Notes under the pieces: generated by a model
Seen by the model: the letters and a program-made list of their open reading frames with translations, nothing else
Databases searched by the model: none
Told to the model about the DNA's origin: nothing
Assembly: GCA_913774725.1 (NCBI GenBank)
Contig: CAJYIG010000358.1
Location: 1-5,256, forward strand
Reading direction: 5' to 3'
Origin: an uncultured Curtobacterium sp.
Lineage (GTDB): Bacteria; Actinomycetota; Actinomycetes; Actinomycetales; Microbacteriaceae
Length of the DNA stretch: 5,256 nt
Made by a program: the position numbers and the translations under genes
Part shown: piece by piece, positions 1 through 4,728 of the stretch
Position numbering within the stretch: position 1 is the stretch's first letter
How the letters are laid out: every line of letters begins with the position of its first letter

Positions 1-708
1 GAGCAGAAGCGCAAGATCATCGGGCGCGAGTTCATCCGCACGTTCGAGGCGGCGGCAGAGGCCCTCGTGCTCGAGGCCCGCGCGGACGCAGCGGCCTCGG
101 ACTCCGATGCCGGTGAGGTCGAGTTCCTCGTCCAGGGCACGCTCTACCCCGACGTCGTCGAGTCCGGCGGCGGTGCCGGCACGGCGAACATCAAGTCGCA
201 CCACAACGTCGGCGGTCTGCCCGAGGACATGACGTTCGAGCTCGTCGAGCCGCTGCGCACCCTGTTCAAGGACGAGGTCCGTGCCGTCGGTCGCGAGCTC
301 GGGCTGCCCGAGGTCATCGTCGGCCGCCAGCCGTTCCCAGGCCCGGGCCTCGGCATCCGCATCGTCGGCGAGGTCACGAAGGACCGCCTCGAGCTGCTCC
401 GTGCGGCGGACAAGATCGCGCGTGAGGAACTCACCGCGGCCGGCCTCGACGAGGAGATCTGGCAGTGCCCGGTCGTCCTGCTCGCCGACGTCCGCTCCGT
501 GGGCGTCCAGGGTGACGGCCGCACCTACGGCCACCCCATCGTGCTCCGTCCGGTGTCCTCCGAGGACGCCATGACGGCCGACTGGACGCGCCTGCCGTAC
601 GACACCCTGGCGAAGATCTCGAACCGCATCACGAACGAGGTCCCCGACGTGAACCGCGTCGTGCTCGACGTCACGAGCAAGCCGCCGGGGACGATCGAGT
701 GGGAGTAG
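1..708 (+). CDS. guaA: GMP synthase (glutamine-hydrolysing), C-terminal part; 5' end outside window
   Basis: GMP synthase aminates XMP to GMP using ATP and ammonia released from glutamine, the last step of de novo guanine nucleotide synthesis, in the cytoplasm. The frame is open from base 1 and ends with TAG at 706-708, giving 235 residues, a little under half of the usual ~525. The visible part covers the end of the ATP-pyrophosphatase domain and the whole C-terminal dimerisation domain. Family signatures, in partial-protein numbering, are [13 protein letters not shown] at 45-57, [14 protein letters not shown] at 64-77, [12 protein letters not shown] at 83-94, [13 protein letters not shown] at 109-121 and the invariant ending KPPGTIEWE. 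The glutamine amidotransferase domain and the ATP-binding P-loop lie upstream of the window. A short Ala/Asp-rich insert (about 25-38) precedes the QGTLYP motif; I take it as a lineage-specific loop. A strong hairpin follows 15 bp after the stop, so guaA ends its transcription unit here. Identification is very secure. Confidence 0.98.
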   Translation, partial: EQKRKIIGREFIRTFEAAAEALVLEARADAAASDSDAGEVEFLVQGTLYPDVVESGGGAGTANIKSHHNVGGLPEDMTFELVEPLRTLFKDEVRAVGRELGLPEVIVGRQPFPGPGLGIRIVGEVTKDRLELLRAADKIAREELTAAGLDEEIWQCPVVLLADVRSVGVQGDGRTYGHPIVLRPVSSEDAMTADWTRLPYDTLAKISNRITNEVPDVNRVVLDVTSKPPGTIEWE

Positions 709-723
709 TCGCTCCCTGACGCC

Positions 724-758
724 CGAGGGCCCGGTACGCGCTGCGTGCCGGGCCCTCG
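724..758 (+). terminator. Intrinsic-type terminator hairpin after guaA
   Basis: An 11-bp perfect GC-rich inverted repeat (CGAGGGCCCGG at 724-734 against CCGGGCCCTCG at 748-758) extends inward by about five more pairs, one a T-G wobble, leaving a 3-5 nt loop. It starts 15 bp after the guaA stop. No T tract follows, which is common for terminators in high-GC actinobacteria. The 3' arm runs into the 15-bp tandem repeat that begins at about 752. Confidence 0.8.
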
Positions 759-795
759 TCGCGTCCGCCCTCGTCGCGTCCGCCCTCGTCGCGTC
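752..795. repeat. 15-bp tandem repeat, 2.9 copies
   Basis: The unit CTCGTCGCGTCCGCC occurs at 755-769 and 770-784 with no mismatch, and its first 11 bases recur at 785-795. Period-15 identity reaches back to 752. The first unit overlaps the 3' arm of the guaA terminator, so the array appears to have grown by duplication from the foot of the hairpin. No function is implied. Copy number may vary between strains. Confidence 0.85.
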
Positions 796-812
796 AGGGC
801 GTCGCGGTGGGC

Positions 813-889
813 GCACGACATGCCGCCGCCGATCGTTCCGGTCGCACGACGTGCCGTCGGCGCCGAAGTCGAGCGGCAAGTCGTGTGAC
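813..889. repeat. Three-copy CACGACnTGCCG motif, third copy inverted
   Basis: The 12-mer CACGACnTGCCG, varying only at n, occurs at about 814-825 (n=A) and 845-856 (n=G) on the plus strand, and on the minus strand at 885-874 (n=T). Copies two and three can fold together: 841-856 pairs with 874-889 with one G-T wobble and one mismatch. The 17-nt loop itself contains the perfect palindrome TCGGCGCCGA (857-866). The block sits between the 3' ends of convergent genes. This position suits a REP-like or structured intergenic element; a protein-binding site is also possible. The function is unknown. Confidence 0.6.
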
Positions 890-972
890 GAGAGCGGCGC
901 GGTACGAGGCGACCTACCGCGGACGGTGGGGCCTCCCGGGGGACGGGCGCCGAGCACCGGCCCCGGGGACGA

Positions 973-1004
973 CGAAGGGCCCCGGCGCGTGCCGGGGCCC
1001 TTCG
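973..1004 (-). terminator. Terminator hairpin of the BI-1 gene, probably bidirectional
   Basis: A perfect 14-bp inverted repeat, CGAAGGGCCCCGGC at 973-986 against GCCGGGGCCCTTCG at 991-1004, has a 4-nt loop (GCGT). It lies 16 bp beyond the stop codon of the minus-strand BI-1 gene. The GAAGGGCCCC...GGGGCCCTTC form is typical of actinobacterial terminators. Neither side carries a T tract. Being symmetrical, it would also stop plus-strand readthrough from guaA. Confidence 0.82.
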
Positions 1005-1020
1005 GTCGATCGGGTGCGTG

Positions 1021-1896
1021 CTACTCGCGGTTGCTCGCGAGCAGGGCGAGGATGCGCAGGATCTCGATGTACAGCCACACCAGGGTGACGATGAGGCCGA
1101 ACGCCGCGGTCCACGCGTAGATCCGCGGGGCGCCGCGCTGGACACCGGTCTTGATCTGGTCGAAGTCGAGGATCAGCGAGTACGCCGCCATGAGGACCAC
1201 GAAGACGCCGATCAGGACACCCCACGGGATGCCGAACAGGAAGCTCGGCTCGCTGCGGAGGCCCTGCGCCCCCGAGGTCACGCCCGTGAACATCAGGACG
1301 AGGTTGACCAGCGAGAAGGCCAGGTACCCGACCATCGCGATGAGGAAGAACCGCGTCAACTTGGGGGTGGCGCGGACCTTGCCCGACGAGAACAGCAGCA
1401 GCGTCACGGCGAAGACGCCGAGTGTGCCGAACACCGCCTGCGCGACGATGCCGTCGGACTGCGCGTTGAACGCGGCGGAGATGCCACCGACGAACAGGCC
1501 CTCGAAGAACGCGTACGCCAGGACGAGCCCCGGCGACGGCTTCTTCTTGAACGTGTTGACGAGCGCCAGAACGAAACCGACGATCGCGCCGACGATCCAG
1601 ACGATCGGCGGCAGGTTCCAGCCGGCGACGGCACCGACGAGGAGCACGCCGAACGCGAGGAGCGTCTTGACGATGGTGTCCTCGTACGACATGCGGTCGG
1701 TGTCGACCGGGCTCGCCGTCGGGCGGTCGTACATGTACTGCAGCTGCTCGGGCGTCATGCCGCCCTGCTGCGGGTACTGCCCCTGCTGCGGGGTGCGTCC
1801 CCAGCCCGCCTGCTGCTGACCAGCGCCGGCGCCCCAGGCGTTGCGGCCCTGGTCGTTGAAGGCGGGGGACTGGTCGAAACCGGGCTTGAAGGCCAT
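1021..1896 (-). CDS. YccA/Bax-inhibitor-1 family multi-pass membrane protein
   Basis: This is a 291-residue protein of the actinobacterial BI-1/YccA-like group. Residues 1-70 are a hydrophilic, Gln/Gly-rich, probably disordered cytoplasmic tail. About seven hydrophobic segments follow, near 74-93, 96-115, 122-143, 147-170, 180-204, 218-244 and 260-287. Family hallmarks are the FEGLFVGGIS segment at 130-139 and the acidic LDFDQI at 243-248. Aspartates in the last helices of BI-1 homologues such as Bacillus YetJ form a pH-sensitive pair gating calcium leak; D244 or D246 are candidates here, by inference. In E. coli YccA modulates the FtsH protease, but I cannot assign that role here. The ATG at 1896 is preceded by GAGGA (1901-1905) 4 nt upstream and a second GAGGA (1907-1911) 10 nt upstream. 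The gene lies 31 bp after the DUF817 gene on the same strand, so cotranscription is likely. It ends at a strong hairpin. Confidence 0.9.
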   Translation of the reverse strand: MAFKPGFDQSPAFNDQGRNAWGAGAGQQQAGWGRTPQQGQYPQQGGMTPEQLQYMYDRPTASPVDTDRMSYEDTIVKTLLAFGVLLVGAVAGWNLPPIVWIVGAIVGFVLALVNTFKKKPSPGLVLAYAFFEGLFVGGISAAFNAQSDGIVAQAVFGTLGVFAVTLLLFSSGKVRATPKLTRFFLIAMVGYLAFSLVNLVLMFTGVTSGAQGLRSEPSFLFGIPWGVLIGVFVVLMAAYSLILDFDQIKTGVQRGAPRIYAWTAAFGLIVTLVWLYIEILRILALLASNRE

Positions 1897-1926
1897 GGTG
1901 TCCTCTTCCTCGGAGATTTACGTCCT

Positions 1927-1961
1927 CTCAGCCTAGGGGCGCTTCGTCGCGGAAGGCTGAG
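1927..1961 (-). repeat. Inverted repeat across the DUF817 stop codon
   Basis: CTCAGCCT (1927-1934) pairs perfectly with AGGCTGAG (1954-1961), enclosing a 19-nt loop. In the minus-strand transcript the hairpin includes the DUF817 stop and ends about 30 nt before the BI-1 start. It has no U tract and a wide loop, so it is a weak terminator at best. It may tune transcript stability or readthrough into the BI-1 gene, or be chance. Confidence 0.35.
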
Positions 1962-2971
1962 GATTCGCGGCGAGCGGAAGCGGGTCCTGGAGGGCCCGAC
2001 ACCGAGGAGCCTATGGGGACGGACTGCGTACGCGCCCCGAGGTCGTCGTGAACCAGCCGACCGCCGGACGGGCGCCGAGGAGCGGTGGTGGGGCGTGCCT
2101 CCCGGCCGGAGCCCACGGACGCAGTCCGGACCTGTGGGTACAGCCATGCGACCAGCGCGACCGAGATCACCATCAGCAGCAGCCAGGCGACGACCTTGGT
2201 CGGAGCCACCGGTCGCCAGCCGTCCGTCTGGTCCGGGTAGGTCCAGGCTCCGGCCCAGGTCGCGACGTCCTCCGCCGCCCAGATGAACAGCGCGACCAGG
2301 ACCATCGCGACCAGGACCGGCATCCGCACCGTCGCGCGGTGCACCCGGACGTGCATCGTCGTGCGCGCGAACAGCGCCACGACCAGAGCGAGCAGCACGT
2401 ACCGGGCGTCCCACACGAAGTGGTGGCCGAAGAAGTTCGCGTAGATCCCGGCGGCCACGACGACCAGGAGCCACTGTCGCGGCCAGCGGTCGAAGTGCAG
2501 GTCGAACAGCCGGACGACCCGGACCATGTACGAGCCGACGGCGCCGTACATGAACCCCGAGAACAGCGGGACGCCGGCGACCACGAGCCAGCCGTCGCTG
2601 CCGTACTGCCACGAGCCGACGTGGGTCTTGAAGACCTCCATCACGGTGCCGACGAGGTGGAAGACCAGCACCACGCGGAGTTCCCGCACGGTCTCGAGCC
2701 CGAACACGAGCATGCCGACCTGGATCGCCGCGGCGGACACCGTGAGCACGTCGTTGCGGGCGGTGAGCGGCACGGTCGCGTGCACCACGACCATCGTCGC
2801 GAGCAGCAGCGCCCCGAACGTGCACGCCCACGCCTGCTTCGCGCCGAACACCAGGAACTCGGTGACGGCGAGTCGGACCGGACGGTGGGGCTGGTGCCCG
2901 GCGTCGAGCAGTCGGCGTGCGGCGCGGTCGATGCGGGCTTCGACGGCGGTGGAGAGGTGTCGGACGGTCAC
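1928..2971 (-). CDS. DUF817 family integral membrane protein with C-terminal extension
   Basis: This 347-residue membrane protein matches what I know of DUF817 (uncharacterised, usually about 260-290 residues). Diagnostic segments are FGAKQAWACTFG at 42-53, HLVGTVMEVFKTHVGSW at 105-121, GVPLFSGFMYGAVGSY at 133-148, NFFGHHFVWDAR at 179-190 and FIWAAEDVATW at 229-239. Seven or eight hydrophobic spans lie between about 48 and 278. The buried His/Glu/Asp residues (H105, E112, H183, H184, D188, E234) suggest a metal or cofactor site, which is inference; the biochemical role is unknown. I chose the GTG at 2971 because GGAGGG (2979-2984) lies 7 nt upstream. An in-frame GTG at 3037 would give 369 residues but has no good ribosome site. 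Residues about 281-347 form a Pro/Arg/Ser-rich hydrophilic tail beyond the family core, with codons rare in this genome. It is divergent from the phosphodiesterase gene and probably cotranscribed with the BI-1 gene downstream. Confidence 0.88.
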   Translation of the reverse strand: MTVRHLSTAVEARIDRAARRLLDAGHQPHRPVRLAVTEFLVFGAKQAWACTFGALLLATMVVVHATVPLTARNDVLTVSAAAIQVGMLVFGLETVRELRVVLVFHLVGTVMEVFKTHVGSWQYGSDGWLVVAGVPLFSGFMYGAVGSYMVRVVRLFDLHFDRWPRQWLLVVVAAGIYANFFGHHFVWDARYVLLALVVALFARTTMHVRVHRATVRMPVLVAMVLVALFIWAAEDVATWAGAWTYPDQTDGWRPVAPTKVVAWLLLMVISVALVAWLYPQVRTASVGSGREARPTTAPRRPSGGRLVHDDLGARTQSVPIGSSVSGPPGPASARRESSAFRDEAPLG

Positions 2972-2978
2972 GGAGCGA

Positions 2979-2984
2979 CCCTCC
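2979..2984 (-). promoter_or_regulatory. Shine-Dalgarno site deciding the DUF817 start
   Basis: On the minus strand this reads GGAGGG, with a 7-nt spacer to the GTG at 2971. It is the best ribosome site on that strand anywhere upstream of the DUF817 core and favours the 347-residue start over the upstream in-frame GTG at 3037. Confidence 0.7.
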
Positions 2985-3023
2985 GTGCGCCGGCTGGGAA
3001 CAGGGGCCCCGGGCTGAACGGAT

Positions 3024-3050
3024 GTGTCCACAGGCACACCTGCGGGACAC
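3024..3050. repeat. Interrupted palindrome in the divergent DUF817/GDPD promoter region
   Basis: GTGTCC (3024-3029) and CAGG (3031-3034) mirror CCTG (3039-3042) and GGACAC (3045-3050) around a CACA centre, with a 1-nt versus 2-nt interruption between the half-arms. A competing small hairpin, GCGGG-ACA-CCCGC, lies at 3042-3054. The palindrome lies 22 bp upstream of the likely -10 of the phosphodiesterase gene and 53 bp upstream of the preferred DUF817 start, where an operator for either gene could sit. No regulator family can be named. Confidence 0.35.
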
Positions 3051-3071
3051 CCGCCGGCAGGGCAGAGCCGC

Positions 3072-3077
3072 TACCGT
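3072..3077 (+). promoter_or_regulatory. Probable -10 element, leaderless start of the phosphodiesterase gene
   Basis: TACCGT fits the actinobacterial TAnnnT -10 pattern and ends 7 nt before the ATG at 3085, so transcription would begin at or next to the A of the start codon. There is no Shine-Dalgarno sequence in front of this ATG, which agrees with a leaderless mRNA. I see no good -35 element. Confidence 0.5.
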
Positions 3078-3084
3078 TCGGCGC

Positions 3085-4101
3085 ATGACCCGTGTGATCG
3101 CCCACCGAGGAGCCTCCGGCCACCGACCGGAGCACTCCCGGAGCGCCTACGAACTGGCCGTGGCGCTCGGTGCCGACGCCATCGAGCCCGACCTCGTGCC
3201 GACGAAGGACGGCGTGCTCGTGCTGCGCCACGAGAACGAGGTGTCCGGCACGACCGACGTCGCCGACCACCCCGAGTTCGCGCACCTGCGGACGACGAAG
3301 ACCGTCGACGGGCAGCGCGTCACGGGCTGGTTCACCGAGGACTTCACGTGGGACGAACTCCGCACGCTCCGGGTACGCGAGCGGCTGCCCCAGCTGCGTC
3401 CGGCCTCCGCCGCGCACGACGGCGAGGAGGGGGTGCTCCGGCTCGAGGACCTGCTCGGCATCCTCGACGCGGCCCCGCGACCGGTCGGGCTCGTCGCCGA
3501 GGTCAAGCACGCGCACCACTTCGAGCAGGCCGGGTTCCCGATGGCGCCGCTGCTCGACGACGTGCTCGGCGACGCCGGGTGGCGCGGTGACGACCGGCTG
3601 ACGGTCGAGTCGTTCGAGAAGACGGTGCTCCGCCAGCTCGGCTCGCTCGGCACGGGTGGTCGGCTCGTGTACCTCCAGGAGGCCCGTGGCAGCGCCGCGG
3701 ACGAGGTCGCCGCCCACGGGTCGGCGGCTCCCTCGTGGGCGTCGGAGCGCACGGACGCCGCGTTGGCCGGGTTCGCCGCGGAGTTCCACGGGATCAGCGT
3801 CGACCTGAAGACCCTGATGGCCGGGGCGGACAGCGTCGCCGTCGACGACCCGCGGCCGGTCCGCAGCGTCATCGTCGAGCGGGCGCACGCCGCGGGCCTC
3901 GCCGTCTACACCTGGACGCTCCGGCCGGAGAACCGGTTCCTGCCGGCGCCGCTGCGGCGCGGGGGAGACGTGGCGGCGCACGGCGACTGGGAGCGATGGT
4001 TCACCTCGGTCGTGCGGACGGGGGTCGACGGGGTGTTCGCGGACCACCCGGACCTGGCGGTGCGGGCGCGGTCACTCGTCGTCGGCGGCGGCGACGCCTG
4101 A
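3085..4101 (+). CDS. Glycerophosphodiester phosphodiesterase, GlpQ-like, without signal peptide
   Basis: This enzyme hydrolyses glycerophosphodiesters (deacylated phospholipids) to sn-glycerol-3-phosphate and an alcohol. The 338-residue protein is one GDPD TIM-barrel domain. The N-terminal HRGASGHRPEHS (7-18) carries the catalytic H7-R8 and metal ligand E16. IEPDLVPTKDGVLVLRHE (33-50) supplies E34, D36 and catalytic H49. The segment from about 51 to 115 (SGTTDVADHPEFAHLRTTKT, then TGWFTEDFTWDEL) is the insertion seen in long GlpQ-type enzymes. EVKH (139-142) gives a further metal-ligand glutamate, VYTWTLR (274-280) the barrel tryptophan, and GVDGVFADHPD (313-323) closes the domain. PEHS in place of PENT is common in this subgroup as I recall it. 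The N-terminus starts directly at the first barrel strand with no signal peptide, so it should be cytoplasmic, unlike E. coli periplasmic GlpQ. ATG 3085 is chosen because the domain starts there and a -10 lies just upstream. It converges on the next gene, with 4 bp between stops. Confidence 0.93.
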   Translation: MTRVIAHRGASGHRPEHSRSAYELAVALGADAIEPDLVPTKDGVLVLRHENEVSGTTDVADHPEFAHLRTTKTVDGQRVTGWFTEDFTWDELRTLRVRERLPQLRPASAAHDGEEGVLRLEDLLGILDAAPRPVGLVAEVKHAHHFEQAGFPMAPLLDDVLGDAGWRGDDRLTVESFEKTVLRQLGSLGTGGRLVYLQEARGSAADEVAAHGSAAPSWASERTDAALAGFAAEFHGISVDLKTLMAGADSVAVDDPRPVRSVIVERAHAAGLAVYTWTLRPENRFLPAPLRRGGDVAAHGDWERWFTSVVRTGVDGVFADHPDLAVRARSLVVGGGDA

Positions 4102-4105
4102 CCCG

Positions 4106-4621
4106 TCAGCTCCGCTCGTCCGCCCGCGACCGGGGCAGAGTCGCTGCACCGCCGCGGTCCCCTCGGTCGGTCCGCCACGTGGCGATCGCAGCAGCGGCAG
4201 CCGCCGAGACCGCGATCAGCAGGCGGAGGGACGGGAGGGGCGCCCAGGCGTGCGACCAGTACGTCTCGAGCAGCCAGACGCAGAGCGCCGCAAGACCGCC
4301 GGCGAGCAGTGCGTGTGCGACGACGTGCACGCCGCGTCGGGCGGAGATCCGGGCGAGCGCCCAGCCGAGTGCGTACGTGCACGGGAGCGCCACGATCCCC
4401 CCGCCGACGGTCACGAGCCCCGCGACGACGGCGAGGAGGAAGGCGGTGAGGGCGAGCGCGGCCAGGCCCTCGGGTCTCCCGATGCCCCCGTCGGCGAGGA
4501 AGGACCAGCCGACCCCGAGCGTGATGGTCACGGGCGTCGTGACGAACGCCATCCAGACCCAGCTCCGCTCGACGAGCTCGACGGCGTCACCCGCGGTCCA
4601 CGTCCTCATGTCCGACAGCAT
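4106..4621 (-). CDS. Small multi-pass membrane protein, family not recognised
   Basis: I do not recognise this family. From the ATG at 4621 it is 171 residues. It has four or five hydrophobic segments, in that numbering near 22-43, 52-72, 76-91, 99-120 and 131-148, the last very Ala-rich (AAAAAAIA-like). The C-terminal ~22 residues are hydrophilic and Arg/Asp-rich and probably cytoplasmic. No catalytic motif is visible. The start is uncertain: ATG 4621, ATG 4609 (167 residues) and GTG 4678 (190 residues) are all in frame, and none has a good ribosome site. I prefer an ATG because the extra N-terminal residues from 4678 are Gly/Pro/Ser-rich and look non-coding. It is divergent from pcrA and tail to tail with the phosphodiesterase gene, so it is probably a single-gene unit. 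Codon use matches its neighbours and the pattern of alternating hydrophobic spans supports a real gene. Confidence 0.68.
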   Translation of the reverse strand: MLSDMRTWTAGDAVELVERSWVWMAFVTTPVTITLGVGWSFLADGGIGRPEGLAALALTAFLLAVVAGLVTVGGGIVALPCTYALGWALARISARRGVHVVAHALLAGGLAALCVWLLETYWSHAWAPLPSLRLLIAVSAAAAAAIATWRTDRGDRGGAATLPRSRADERS

Positions 4622-4713
4622 GTCCGCCGTCCGACCCGACCCCGGTCCCGGTGGATCGGAGTGTGTCCCGCGGCCCACGTCTCACAGCCGCTGCGCCTGT
4701 CGGAGGGCGCGCC

Positions 4714-4719
4714 TAGACT
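4714..4719 (+). promoter_or_regulatory. Probable -10 element of pcrA, likely leaderless transcript
   Basis: TAGACT (TAnnnT pattern) ends 9 nt before the ATG at 4729, so the transcript would start within a few bases of the start codon. No Shine-Dalgarno sequence precedes the ATG; the GGAGGG at 4702-4707 lies upstream of the hexamer and is too far away to serve. A clear -35 is not visible. Confidence 0.55.
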
Positions 4720-4728
4720 GACCCGGTC

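Larger units (their letters stand above)
709..1020. other. 312-bp intergenic region between convergent guaA and the BI-1 gene
   Basis: I see no credible gene here. Short open frames exist in several registers but lack ribosome sites and have low-complexity Arg/Gly/Ala translations typical of random GC-rich sequence. The region contains two terminator-like hairpins at its ends, a 15-bp tandem repeat and a three-copy 12-mer motif. The stretch from about 890 to 972 is G/C-rich with short palindromes such as CCCCGGGG at 961-968, and otherwise shows nothing I can name. Confidence 0.7.

Noticed and set aside
752..795. Possible CRISPR-like repeat array
   Set aside because: Units are 15 bp, directly abutting with no spacers, and there are no cas genes nearby; it is a simple tandem duplication.
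807..1120. Short plus-strand open frames of about 90 codons in the guaA/BI-1 gap
   Set aside because: No ribosome sites, they run across the 973-1004 terminator and into antisense of BI-1, and their composition is random for this GC content.
525..1145. Minus-strand open frame with a repeated RRGRT-like peptide
   Set aside because: The peptide repeat is just the 15-bp DNA tandem repeat translated; the frame spans two terminators and overlaps guaA and BI-1 in antisense.
1930..1935. TAGGCT on the minus strand as a separate -10 for the BI-1 gene
   Set aside because: It matches TAnnnT, but no -35-like sequence lies at 16-19 bp, it overlaps the DUF817 stop, and it forms part of the inverted repeat; too weak to annotate.
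1018..2286. Long plus-strand open frame of 422 codons
   Set aside because: It is antisense to the BI-1 gene and the end of DUF817. Its translation is a monotonous Arg/Asp/Glu/Gly mix from GC-rich third positions, with no domain.
1755..3086. Minus-strand open frame of 443 codons in another register over DUF817
   Set aside because: Arg/Gly/Ala-rich translation without hydrophobic segments, while the alternative register gives clear DUF817 motifs and a strong ribosome site.
2968..4047. Minus-strand open frame of 359 codons opposite the phosphodiesterase
   Set aside because: Antisense shadow of a gene whose catalytic motifs are intact; Arg/Val/Glu-rich translation with no recognisable motif.
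3735..4721. Plus-strand open frame of 328 codons across the phosphodiesterase 3' half and the small membrane gene
   Set aside because: It lies out of register with the phosphodiesterase and antisense to the membrane gene; its translation is Arg/Gly/Ala-rich without structure.
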